Below the pieces are notes generated by a model. That model made no database searches. It was not told where the DNA came from and was given only the letters and a program-made list of their open reading frames with translations. The position numbers and the translations under genes were made by a program. From Pegoplata infirma (taxonomy: Eukaryota; Arthropoda; Insecta; Diptera; Anthomyiidae): a stretch of DNA of 64,000 nt. Positions within the stretch are counted from its first letter, which is position 1. Each line of letters begins with the position of its first letter. Below, piece after piece: positions 34,322 to 45,879 of the stretch. The DNA is taken from contig OY992537.1 in assembly GCA_963921195.1 (NCBI GenBank), positions 208,881,736 to 208,945,735 on the forward strand, given 5' to 3'.

Positions 34322-35131
34322 AAGTTGAAAAATTAAATTCGACTTGGCCGAATCTATGAATACCCTCCACAATGCCCTTTTTAATTATAGTAAATTTTCT
34401 AGAGTGAAAAAATAACATTTTTGATTAGAAATATTTTATTTTGTGTAAAAGAACTTTTTATTTTTTTGAGTGTAAAATTTTTTTTGAGTGTAAAATTTTT
34501 TTCGAGTGTATTTTTTTTTCTTTTAGTGTAAAAATATTTTTGAGTGACAAAAATGCGATGCAATGTTTTTAAAACATGTTTAACGGGTTTTCAACACGTG
34601 AATTTAAGGTGAGGCGAATCTGAAATTTACGGTTTCGCTAATAACTTTTGAACCACTAGACCGATTTGGCTGAAATTTAAAACGAACCGGACCTGAAGAA
34701 CGACAAATATATATGCCACACTTCAGCACCCTCAGAATTGCCGTTCGAAAGTTACCGTGTGTTTTATCTCATAAATTCCAAAAAAACCCTTGCCGAAATT
34801 CACTCATTTGCTTATAACCACTGGACCGATTTCGCTGGATTGCAATACCAACCTGACCAGGTAAATGCCCAACATATATGCCAAACTTCAGGAGCCTCCG
34901 TAAAGTCTTTCAAAAGTTAGCGTGTTTTCAACAGACAGACAGACAGACGGACAGACGGACAGACGGACAGACGGACAGACGGCCGGACGGACATCGCTAG
35001 ATTGTCTTAAAATCGATCGAGGATCATGAATATATCTACTTTATGGGGTTCTAGACCAATATTTCGAGGTGTTACAAACGGAATGACAAACTTATATATA
35101 CCCTCTATCACTAGAGTGGAGGGTATAAAAA
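34322..35131 (+). mobile_element. Mini-me-like element, type A with long 5' part
   Basis: Begins AAGTTGAAAAATTAAATTCG, GGCCGAATCTATGAATACCC and ends GAGTGGAGGGTATAAAAAG. GACA/GACG tract at 34930-34993, then ACATCGCTAGATTGTCTTA and a CTACTTTATGGGG block. It shares the TTTTTTGAGTGTAAAATTTT run with 50455-50530, which marks a subtype distinct from 24783. Confidence 0.75.
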
Positions 35132-35440
35132 GTACAAAAGTGAATTTAAAACTATTCAAACCTTACCTGTTTTAGATTTTAAATATTCAAATTAAATTTC
35201 CAGGTAAAAGTCATGTTCTTGAACTTACAGTTACTTAACTCTTGTGTTTATATCTATATATTTGTAATCCAAATAAATATTTGTTACTTTGTTTTGACAG
35301 AAAGTTTGTTAAACTCATTGTCACATTTTGTATTAACTGACTGACAGTCAGATCTACTCTGTTGTCTTTTTCAGTGTTTTTTTTTTTTTTTTTTTTTGCA
35401 TAATGGGATGGAGGAGCTATCTTTAAAGGCTACTATACAA
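35132..35440. other. Spacer without a gene
   Basis: AT-rich, ending with a 22-T tract near 35376. No feature recognised. Confidence 0.45.
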
Positions 35441-38086
35441 ATTTTCTAAAAAAAATATTGTGTGATCGTTAAACCGATGTAAGGATAACAAGACAAATTT
35501 TCAACAGAAAATTTTATGTTATCGATATATCAATAATTAGAAAAATTTTCTGTAGAAAAATTTATTTATGTTATTGACACATCGATAACTAATTTTTATT
35601 ACAACCTTTTAGGTTACCATACGTCGATAACTTTAAAAATTGTCTGTACAAAAAATGTTGAGAACGATATAAAATCTTCTACAAAAATTTTGTGTTATCG
35701 ATAACTAGAAAAATTTTCTATATTCTGTGCAATCGATACATCGATAACTGGATATAAAATTTTAAGAAAAATTTTTTTATACAAAATATTCTATAAAAAA
35801 TTTTGTATTATCGATTACTATACAAATTTTCTATAGGAAACTTAAAATTATCGAAATATCAGTAACAACACAAATTTTCTATAACAAATTTTGTGTTATC
35901 AATATATCGATAACTATACAAAATTTACTATAGAAAATTTTCTTTAAGAAAATTTGTCTAGTTATCGATATGGCAACACAAAAGTTTTTTTTTAGAAAAT
36001 TTGTAAGGGTATCGATAACACAGAAATGTTCCATAAATAAAGTTGTAAAATAATCGATATATCGATAACTATCCAAATTTTCTACAGAAAATTTTAAATT
36101 ATCGAGATATCAATAAATATACAATTTTCTTATAGAAAATTTATCGTTATCGAAGTACAAAATTTCTAAAAAAAAAAGCTTTATCGATATATTTATTAAT
36201 GACTACAAAAATGTTCTATAGAAAATTAAAAATGATCGATATATCGATAACTATAAAAATGTTCTATAGAAAATTTTAAATAATCGATATAACAATAACT
36301 ATAAAAATTTTCATTAGAAAATTTTAAATTATCGATACATCGATAACTAAAAAAAGTTTCTATAGAACATTTTGAATTATCGATATACCGATAACTATAA
36401 AAATTTTCTATAGAAAATTTTAAATTATCAATATATGGATAACTTTAAAAATTGTCTATAAAAATTTTAAATTATCAATATATCGATAACTTTAAAAATG
36501 TTCTATAAAAATTTTAAATTATAGATATATCGATAACTTTAAAAATTTTCCATTAAAATTTTAAATTATCGATATATCCATAACTATAAAAATTTTCTAT
36601 AGAAAAATTTTCTATTAAAATTTTAAATTATCGATATATCGATAACTATAAAAATTTTCTATAGAAAATTTTAAATTATCGATATATTGATAACTATACA
36701 AATTTTCTAAAGAACATTTTAAATTATCGATAACTACACAAATTTTCTTTAGAAAATTTAATATTATCGATACATCGATAACCATAACTATACAAATTTT
36801 CTTTAGAAATTTTTAAGTTATCGACATATCGATAACTATACAAATTTTAATAATCGATATATCGATAACCATAAAAATTTTCTATAGAAAATTTAAAATA
36901 ACCGATACATCGATATCTATACAAATTTTCTATAGAAAATTTTAAATTTCGATCTATCGATAATTTTACAGATTTGCTATAGAAACTTTTAAATTATCAA
37001 TATATCGATAACTATAAAAATTTCCTATAGAACATTTTAAATTATCGATAACTACATAATTATCGATACATTGATAACTAGACAAATTTTCTATTAAAAA
37101 TTTTATATTATAAAAACGTGGAAATGTTATCGAAATGTTAATAACTTTAAAAATTTTCTACAGACAATTCTGTGTTGTCGATATATCAATGATTATGTGA
37201 ATTTTCTATGAAAAATATCGATTACTATACAAATTTTCTATAGAAAATTTTGCGATATCGATTTATCGATAACTAAAGAAACTTTCTCTAGGCAATTTTA
37301 AATTATCGGTACATCGATAACTATGCAAATTTTCTATAGAAAATTTAAAATTATCGATATATCGATAACTATACAAATTTTCTATCAAAAAATAAAAATT
37401 ATTGATAACTATATAAATTTTCTATAGAAAATTTAAAATTTTCGAAATATCGATAACTGTACAAATTTTCTATAGAAAATTTTAAATTTTTTATAAAAAA
37501 TTTCAAACCATTGATATATCGATAAATACACAAATTTTAAACAGAAAATTTTAAATTATCGATATATCGATAACTATACAAATTGTCTTTAGAACATTTT
37601 AAATGTATCGATACATCGATTACCATACAAATTTCTATAGAAAATTAAAAACTATCGAAGTATCGATAACCATACAAATTTTCTAAAGAGAATTTTAAAT
37701 TATTGATATATCGATAACTATACAAATTTTCTATAAAAAATTTTAAATAATCGATAACTATACAAATTTTCTAAAGAAAATTTTAAATTATCGATATATC
37801 GATAACTACACAAATTTTCTTTAGAAAATTTTAAATTATCGATACATCGATAACCATACAAGTTTTCTATAGAAAATTTAAAATTGTCGATTTATCGATA
37901 ACTACAGAAATTTTCTATAGAAAATTAAAAATTATCGATACATCGAAAACTATAAAATTTTTTTATAGAAATTTTTAAATTTTCGATATATCGATAAATT
38001 TACAAATTTTCATTAGAAAATTAAAAATTATCGATAACCATAAAAATTTTCTACAGAAAATTTAAAATTTTCGATATATTGATAAC
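35441..38086 (+). repeat. Satellite B array, mainly the TTTTAAATTATCG subfamily
   Basis: Forward orientation apart from a short reversal at about 35945-36045. From about 36050 onward the monomer link changes from TTTTGTGTTATCG to TTTTAAATTATCG, a clear subfamily change. This is the most regular satellite B stretch in the window. About 1.4 kb (35850-37260) has a partner at 40050-40910. Confidence 0.92.
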
Positions 38087-38775
38087 CAGGGAAACCAAAA
38101 ATATGCTCTAAAAAACACGTTTTATGCGCTTAAAAAATGCTCTTAAAAACGGAAAATATGCTCTAAAAACAATAAAAATATGCTCTTAAAAAAAATTATG
38201 TCCCCTTTTTTGTTGTGTTTTTTACAAGTTGTTAGAGAATAGACCCTCCAAATACCGTTATGTGCGATAGTAAGAGGGTTAAATATGTTCTACAAAAATA
38301 TTATCCTTAATGTTTTCTGCCAAGTTGCTGAATCTAAAGAAAACATAGTTTTATATACCGATATGAAGCAAGAACAGACCAAATGGGAATCAATCGTCAC
38401 AATTCCGTAATTGCTGAAAAAAACATTCTTGTTGGATAAAAATTTAAAAATACATGTTGCCATAAAAAAAATTGGAAAAGAATGCTCTAAAAATTAAAAA
38501 AAAATTTTTTTCTAAAAATGTAAAAATATGCTCTAAAAAGTGGAAAAATGCTCTAAAAATGGAAAATATGCTCTAAAAATATGCTCTTATGCTAAAATAT
38601 GCTCTTAAACCTAAAATATGCAAAAATATACTCTTAAGGCTAAAATATGCAAAAATATGCTCTAACAAATCGATGCCAGATTTCTTAAAAACTTCTGAAA
38701 CGGATAAATACCTTACCCATTTATTAATAAAATGCACAGGAAAAAACATGATACTGCATATTTTTGGTTTCCCTG
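38087..38775. mobile_element. hAT-like miniature element with perfect 8-bp TSD
   Basis: TIRs CAGGGAAACCAAAAATATGC on both ends (inverted). Duplications TTGATAAC at 38079-38086 and 38776-38783, exactly the sequence of a satellite B monomer. Subterminal parts are tandem ATATGCTCTAAAAA units. 689 bp, non-coding. Confidence 0.92.
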
Positions 38776-38783
38776 TTGATAAC

Positions 38784-39315
38784 TATACAAATTTTCTATA
38801 GAAAATTAAAAATTATCGATATGTCGATAACTATACAAATTTTCTATAGAACATTTTAAATTATCGAAACATATATAAATTTTCTATAGAAAATTTAAAA
38901 TTATCGATACATCGAAAACTATAAAATTTTTTTATAGAAATTTTTAAATTTTCGATATATCGATAAATTTACAAATTTTCATTAGAAAATTAAAAATTAT
39001 CGATAACCATACAAATTTTCTACAGAAAATTTAAAATTATCGATATATTGATAACTTTAAAAATTTTCTGTAGAAAATTTAAAATTATCGATACATTGAT
39101 AACTATAAAAATTTAACAACATTTTAAACTATTGATATATCGATAACTATACAAATTTTCTATAGAACATTTTAAATTATCGATATATCGATAACTATAC
39201 AAATTTTCTGTTAAAAATTTTAAATTATCGATACATATAAAAATTTTATCTAAACAATTTTAAATTGTCGATGTATCGATAACTATAAAAATTTTCTATA
39301 GAAAATTTTAAATTA
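38784..39315 (+). repeat. Satellite B, TAAATTATCG subfamily
   Basis: Continuation of the array. About 160 bp at 38898-39055 is nearly identical to 37928-38085 immediately left of the hAT-like insertion, a duplication of about 280 bp period predating the insertion. Confidence 0.9.
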
Positions 39316-40020
39316 CACAGCTGAACATGAAAATGTGTATTGGAATCTGGTAAGTGATTTAGGTGGTGTTTGTTGCGCTGATTCCAAATCTGCGACCCAA
39401 ATATGTCTATCACGTCAGGATTTTGAGTTATTCGCTGTTAAAGTGCCGAAAAATGCCATTTTGGACCCTTTTTGAAAGCTTATAATATAAGATCCTGACA
39501 TGCGATTGACTTTGTATTAAGCTCAATCAAAAGTATGTCATTTTCTCTATAAGACAAGATAAAATGTTCTTGGAATTTAATTTTCTAAAATGTTAAAAAA
39601 ATCATTAACAAAAAACCTTCCATTTTTTAAATATTTAATTTATTTATACAGTGTTTTTGAACAAATTTCCATACAAATACATACGTAAATACATATAAGA
39701 TTTAAAGCACTTGTGGCTAATGATTTTTTCACCATTATAAAAAATTAAATTCCAAGAAAATTTGATTTGGTCTTAAAGAGAAAATTATGCACTTTCGAAT
39801 GAGCTTGATATCAAGTCATTCGCATGTCAGGATCTTATTTTATAGGCGCCCAAAAATGGCCAAAATGGGCATTTTTTGACACTTTAAGCGTGATTTTCTC
39901 AAAATAGTGACGTGATAGAAAAATTTGAGTGACCGTTTTAGAATCGGGAAACCAAAACCTATAAACTTTTTTTGGTCTCATTCAAAACGCAGCGACAAAC
40001 CTCAGATTTGTAGAGTGGTG
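39316..40020. mobile_element. Fold-back element flanked by TTA
   Basis: Inverted internal blocks: CTATCACGTCAGGATTTTGA on the left matches CAAAATAGTGACGTGATAG on the right, and GATCCTGACATGCGA matches TCGCATGTCAGGATC. The outer ends are poorly conserved (CACAGC against CACCAC). TTA flanks both ends (39313-39315 and 40021-40023), which would suit a PIF/Harbinger-type element. No coding sequence. Confidence 0.6.
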
Positions 40021-40023
40021 TTA

Positions 40024-40977
40024 TCGATCACTATACAAATTTTCTATAGGAAATTTAAAATTATCGAAATATCAGTAACAACACAAATTTTCTATAACAA
40101 ATGTTGTGTTATCAATGTATCGATAACTATAAAAAATTTACTATAGAAAATTTTCTTTAAGAAAATTTGTCTAGTTATCGATATGTCTGCAACACAAAAG
40201 TTTTCTTTAGAAAATTTGTAAGGTTATCGATAACACAGAAATGTTCTACAAAAAAATTTTAAAATTATCGATATATAAATATACAATTTTTTTATTGAAA
40301 ATTTTTTGTTATCGATATATCAATAAATATATAAATTTTTTATAAATAAAAAAAATACTTTATCGATATATTGATGACTACAAACATTTTCTATAGAAAA
40401 TTAAAAATGATCGATGTATCGATAACTATGAAAATTTTCTATAAAAATTTTAAATTATCGATAACTATAAAAATTTTCTATACAAAAATTTTAAATTATT
40501 AATATATCGATAAAATTACAAATTTTCTATAGAAAATTTTAAGTTATCGATATATCGATAACCATAAAAAAATTCTATCGAAAATTTTAAATAATCGATA
40601 TATCGATAACTATACAAATTTCCTATAGAACATTTTAAATTGTCGATATATCGATATATCGATAACTATACAAATTTTCTATCGAAAATTTTAAATTATC
40701 TATCGAAAATTTTAAATTATCGATACATTGATAACTAGACAAATTTTCTATAAAAAATTTTATATTATAAAAACATGGAAATGTTATCGAAATGTCAATA
40801 AATATACAAATTTTCTATAGACAATTCTGTGTTGCCGATATATCGATGACTATGAGAATTTTTTATGGAAAATTTTGGTATATCGGTTACTATACAAATT
40901 TTTTATAGAAAATTTTAAATTATCTAAATATCGATAACTATTCAAATTTTCTATAGAACATTTCAAATTATCAATAA
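40024..40977 (+). repeat. Satellite B array, partner of 35850-37260
   Basis: Same order of variant monomers as at 35850-36040 (including the short reversal and TTTCTTTAAGAAAATTTG) and 37050-37250 (ATATTATAAAAACATGGAA), with internal deletions. Confidence 0.9.
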
Positions 40978-41793
40978 CACTGTGCAACAAGAAAAATGAG
41001 CCTCAATGGCTTCAACGCCATATGAAAGTAGACCATCAAATGGACAAAATCACCAAAGGGTTTTGCAAAGTCAGTTCGGATTTGATTTTTATAGCCCACT
41101 GAAGTTTTTATTTTTTTTACCAAAGGCGTTTGGAAAACGTCAAAAATACTATAATAAGAACACATCTGAGCTCCAAAATACGATTTGATGTCTGCAGTGA
41201 AATTTTATGGCGGTTCTTTTCTTAGAACATTTTAACCCTCTAACTGCCATTTAAGGGGTCTTTTTAGTCCTTTTTCTAAAACTAAACACAGAAGTCTAAT
41301 AAAACGTCCATTTAGAGGGTTAAAATGTTCTACAAATATGTTCCTCATAAAATTTCACTAGGGGTTGTCAAATGTTCAAAGTTTGGCGACATGGGCAAAG
41401 TGCTTAAAAAGGGTCAAGTATAAATAATCCATGTTTGTTATTTTTTTTACCAAAGCAGTGTTAAAAAATATCGACAAAAAACAGTGCAAATATGCTTTTG
41501 AGCTAAAAATGATGTTCTGATGTGTTTTATAAAATTTCATGATGATTCTTTTCTTTGACCAAATTAACCCTCTAGCTCCCGTTTTACAGAGTAATTTTTG
41601 TCCTTTTTTTAAATAAATACAAAAAAGTCTATAAAAAAGGGTTAAAATGTTTTACAAATATTTTCTGCATCAAATTTTACTAGGGCACGTTTAAGACGGA
41701 AAGTTTGTCCAGCTTCTAGAAAATGCTTAAAAATTTTAAAGTATTTAATTTTTTTTATATTTTTTTTGGACCGAAATATAAAAAAAACACGTA

Positions 41794-42080
41794 ACAAAGT
41801 TAAATTCGACTTTGTCGAATGTATTAATACCCTCCACGAAAAATATTTTTTGGTAAAAAAAATTCGACGAATATGTTTTTTTTTTAAATATGTTTGTATT
41901 TGTTTAAATACCATTCGGTGATCAATTCTGTTCACATGTGTCAAGCAACATCCGAATTAAAGCATTTTGTGTTTTTAGGTTATGTTGAATGTATCACAAT
42001 TTTCGAGGTGTTCTTAAATTTTCGTTCATAACTTTTGAACCGCTGAACCGATTTCGCTCAAATGCAATACCAAACTACAG
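41794..42080 (+). mobile_element. Truncated mini-me-like element in the fold-back loop
   Basis: Starts AACAAAGTTAAATTCGACTT and TACCCTCCACG and proceeds to TTTGAACCGCTGAACCGATT, CGCTCAAATGCAATACCAAA, then stops before the GACA tract. Confidence 0.65.
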
Positions 42081-42442
42081 TCTTATTGTTAGTAAAATTA
42101 TCATTAACCGACGTATATTTTTTGACTTTTTAAGTTTTTTCATGATATTGTCATACTTTTTACACTTGGTCAGTTTTCCTATAAATATATATTTGCACTG
42201 TTCTTCTAAATAGAAAAAATACAAAAAATAGCAAATGTAATTATACCTGTATGTAAAAAAAATATTGAAAATTAAATTAAGATAAACGTTTTTTTATGTA
42301 AAATGGTTTATTTTATAAAATTCCCGGATTTCCCGGGAAAAATTAAAAAAATTCCCGGGAATTCCCGTCAGTCTTTTCCCGGGAATTCCCGGGAATTCCC
42401 GGGAAATCCGACCCGGGAATTCTCGGACCCCAAACACTAGTA
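42081..42442. mobile_element. CCCGGGAATT-rich hAT-like fragment
   Basis: Ends with TCGGACCCCAAACACTA, whose complement TAGTGTTTGGGGTCCGA looks like a hAT-type end, preceded by repeated TTCCCGGGAATTCCCGGG. The left limit is uncertain and no TSD was found. Confidence 0.45.
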
Positions 42443-43321
42443 TAAATACATTCGACAAGAATTTAACTTTGTTACTGGTTTTTTTTTATATTTCGGCCCA
42501 AAAAAATATGAAAAAAAAAAATTTAAGTACTTTAAAATTTTTAAGCATTTTCTATATGCTGGACGAACTTTGTCTTAGACGTGCCCTAGTAAAACTTGAT
42601 GCAGAAAATATTTGTAAAACATTTTAACCCTTTAACTGCTTTTTTTTATAGGCTTTTTGGAATTTCTTTTAAAAAAGGACAAAAATTACCCTTTAAAACG
42701 GGAGCTAGAGGGTTAATTTGGTCATAGAAAAGAATCACCATAAAATTTAAAAAAACACATTAGAACATAATTTTTAGCTCAAAAGTATATTTGCACTGTT
42801 TTTTGTCGATATTTTCCAACACTGCTTTGGTAAAAAAAAATAACAAACATGGTTTATTTATACTTGACCCTTTTTAAGTACTTTGCGCATATCGCACAAG
42901 CTTTGAACATTTGACAACTCCTAGTGAAATTTTATGAGGAAAATATTTGTAGAACATTTTAACCCTCTAAATGGACGTTTTATTAGACTTCTGTGTTTAG
43001 TTTTTGAAAAAGGACTAAAATGACCCCTTAAAATGGCAGTTACAGGGTTAAAATGTTCTAAGAAAAGAACCGCCATTAAATTTTACTGACGACATCACAT
43101 CATATTTTAAAGCTCAGATGTGTTCTTATTATAGTATTTTTGACGTTTTCCAAACGCCTTTGATAAAAAAAAAATAAAAACTTCAGTGGGCTATAAAAAA
43201 GAAATCCGAACTGACTTTGCAAAACCCTTTGGTGATTTTGTCCATTTGATGGTCTACTTTCATATGGCGTTGAAGGCATTGAGGCTCAATGCGATGACCC
43301 AAAATTTGTTGCACAGTGTAA

Positions 43322-44254
43322 TTAATAACTATTCAAATTATCTTAAAAAAATATAAAATTATCGATACATCGATAAAAATACAAATTTTCTTTCGAAAAT
43401 TTTAATTATCGATAACTATATAAATTTTCTATAGAAAATTTAAACTTTCGAAATATCGATAACAATACAAATTTTCTATAGAAAATTTTAAATTACTAAT
43501 ATATCGATAACTATACTATTTTTTTATTAAAAATTTCAAATAACTATAAATTTTTTTATAGAAATTTTTAAATTATCGATATATCGATAACTACACAAAT
43601 TTTCAATAGAAAATTTAAAATTATCGATAACCATACAAATTTTCTATAGAAAATTTTAAATTATCGATATATCGATAACTATACAAAACTTGCAGTAGAA
43701 AATTTTAAATTATCGATACATCGATAACCACGCAATTAGTCTATAGATATATCGATAAATATCGAAAATTGTATGTAATCGATATAATAATAACTATACA
43801 AATTTTCTATAGAAAATTTTAAATTACCGATATATCGATAACTATACAAATTTTCTACAGAAAATTTTAGATTATCGATATATCGATAACTAAACAAATT
43901 TTCTACAGAAAATTTTATGTTATCGATAAATATAAAAATGTTTTATAGAAAATTTGTGTAGTTATCGATAACACAAAGTTTTTAAAAAATTTCTATGTTA
44001 TCGATGTATCGATAACTATCGATAACTATCGGTATATAAATAACTTTGCAAATTTTCTAAAGATAATTTCTGTATTATCGGTATATCGATAACCTTGCAA
44101 ATTTGCTATCGACACATCGATACTTATACAAATTTTCTGTAGAAAATGTGTGTTTTATCGATAAACTTTACAAATTTTCTACAGAAAAGTTCTGTGTTAT
44201 CGACATATCGATAAATAGACAAATTATCTGAAGAAAATTTTGTGTTACCGACAA
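43322..44254 (+). repeat. Satellite B array, mixed subfamilies
   Basis: Forward units with TAAATTATCG up to about 43915, then GTGTTATCG-type and a short reversed unit near 43950. Confidence 0.9.
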
Positions 44255-44400
44255 CGACGTATTCAAAGGGGGGGCCCAACAACAACAACAAAAATATTTT
44301 ATTTTTTATATGTATTTAAAAATACAAATCTCACGAAAAGAACAACAATTTTTTTTGTTGTTGTTGTTGGGCCCTGAAAAAACAATCCTGTATACGTGTA
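44255..44400. mobile_element. Short palindromic MITE with GGGCCCAACAACAACAACAA arms, copy 2
   Basis: Same inverted arms as 28107-28249. The tail CCCTGAAAAAACAATCCTGT is on the right here and on the left in copy 1, so the copies are in opposite orientation. Confidence 0.8.
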
Positions 44401-44558
44401 TGGTTACCGATATAACGATAACTAAAAAACAAATTTTCTATAGAAAATTTTTCGTAGTATACCGAATTTTCTACAGAAAATTTTTTATCAACGGTAAATC
44501 GATAACTGTATTGTTTTATTTAGAAAATTTATTGTTATCAACAACTATATAATTTTCT
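44401..44558 (+). repeat. Satellite B remnant left of the LINE fragment
   Basis: Three degenerate monomers ending in ACTATATAATTTTCT, whose last 12 bases are the LINE target duplication. Confidence 0.75.
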
Positions 44559-45010
44559 CCGCTACTCCTATGACCGGACCTGAACCCTATTGTGGGGTAA
44601 ACTGGTCCACCTTCTCGAACATGATTAAGGGGTTGGAAAGAACCGACTTCTTAAACTTGTGGGAAAATTCAGGAGGTCTACGACAACCCAAAGCACTAAT
44701 CGCGCCATTATCGTATGGAAGAATACTTAATCACACCAAAAATGACATTAGGTTACTGACAGGTTTTCTCACCAGGCATTATAAGGTAAATTATCACTTG
44801 CATAATTTAAACCTTTGTTCATCGTCTTTGTGTCGACTTTGTCTTGAGGAAGTGGAAACAACGCAACACTTATTATGTGAGTACGTCGCAATATGTAGGA
44901 TCAGAAGACGGTTCTTAGACAAAGAATTGCTTAATACTGCGGATATAAAGTCAGCTTCTCCATCCTCTGTTATAATGTTCATTTGGGACATTGAACAGAG
45001 TTTGAATTAG
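44559..45010 (+). CDS. C-terminal fragment of LINE ORF2 (I/Jockey-type)
   Basis: The frame enters from the truncation point and ends at TAG 45008-45010; the first ATG (44570) is probably not a real start. The product has the stretch typical of the end of insect non-LTR retrotransposon ORF2 after the RNase H region: LLTGFLTRHYKVNYHLHNL, then a cysteine/histidine cluster CRLCLEEVETTQHLLCEY (C-x2-C...H-x3-C), then a short basic tail with RRRFLD. In full-length relatives an endonuclease and a reverse transcriptase precede this. Neither is present, so the copy is inactive. The frame has no internal stop, which suggests a fairly recent insertion. The precise clade cannot be decided from this piece. 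Confidence 0.8.
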
Positions 45011-45094
45011 ATAAATGGATCTTGGTACAAAAGACCAATAAGGGTCGCAGTGCCGGCCGTTAGGACTAGATCACCCCTTGAATAATAAAAATAA
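44559..45094 (+). mobile_element. 5'-truncated non-LTR retrotransposon (LINE), 3' end
   Basis: Flanked by a perfect 12-bp target duplication ATATAATTTTCT (44547-44558 and 45095-45106). Contains the last part of an ORF2-type frame, a short 3' UTR (45011-45080) and an AATAATAAAAATAA tail. The truncated 5' end, tail and TSD are the signature of target-primed reverse transcription. It lies in satellite B. Confidence 0.88.
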
Positions 45095-45106
45095 ATATAA
45101 TTTTCT

Positions 45107-45150
45107 TAAGAAAATTATATGTTATCGATATATCGATAGCTTTAAAATTT
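45107..45150 (+). repeat. Satellite B, last monomer
   Basis: TATGTTATCGATATATCGAT and following bases directly after the LINE target duplication. This is the last recognisable satellite B unit in the window. Confidence 0.75.
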
Positions 45151-45879
45151 CCTCTAAAAAAATATATCTTAATTTTTTATGTTGAAACCCATTGTGCTCA
45201 ATTCTATTCAGTGTGTGTCGTCTGTCTTATTTGTAATTCTGAAAAATTGTACATTGAATACATTTAACTACCGCACTAATGTACATTTGATGTACAAATT
45301 TGATGTAAATGTAAAGTTAGTATTACTGCCACTGGTTGTTGCATATTGTTGTTAATGTTTTTTTTGTTCATTGCTTGTTTTTGTTTTTTGTTTTGGAGGT
45401 TCTCGTTTTTTCGAGGTTGTGTTGACAGGTGACAGTCACTTTAGAACATTTTTTTTTAGAAAACAACTTTTTTTTTTTTGTTATGAACACAGTGTTTTTT
45501 ATCAGTTTTCTGGGTTGGGGTTTTGATGTTTGAATGTTGTTGCTGCAGTGAAAAGTTTATTTTAAAGTTAGTGTTATAAAGACATGTACAGTTTTGCTCT
45601 TTTTGACTGCCAGTTTTTTTTTTTCCTTTCTGTTTTATATTTGCCATTTCAACTGTTAACTGATGTGGGTTAGATTAATGATAATATTATAATACATTAA
45701 TGGATTTTAAATAAAATATGAGATTTTAAACAGAAAAATATTTAAAATTATATTCTTTGAGATATAAAATTTAGTAAATTAAAAAGAATTTTTTATACCC
45801 TCCACTTTAGTGATCACCCAAAAAAACCTTGTCAAATTACTAGAAAAAGTCTCGTAATCCCATTTTATCAATATTTGAC
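45151..45879. other. About 730 bp without a gene
   Basis: T-rich sequence with GTTGTT words; a short TTTATACCCTCCACTTTAGT at 45792 is an isolated mini-me-like end. The minus-strand frame at 45456-45647 is low-complexity and not called. Confidence 0.5.

Larger units (their letters stand above)
40978..43318. mobile_element. 2.3 kb fold-back element, TAA target duplication
   Basis: Arms begin CACTGTGCAACA on both sides and stay inverted for about 800 bp each (for example TCAATGGCTTCAACGCCATA on the left). TAA flanks at 40975-40977 and 43319-43321. The 3-bp TAA duplication fits PIF/Harbinger (TWA). The loop at about 41800-42460 contains a partial mini-me-like element and a CCCGGGAATT-rich block. 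Related to 17695-18618. No transposase. Confidence 0.82.

Noticed and set aside
44570..45010. Free-standing zinc-finger protein gene starting at the ATG
   Set aside because: The frame continues to the truncation point, the cysteine/histidine cluster is the typical LINE ORF2 C-terminus, and the insertion is bounded by a 12-bp TSD.
15140..45150. CRISPR array (regular repeats of about 48 bp)
   Set aside because: Monomers are contiguous dyads without unique spacers, in clear eukaryotic context.
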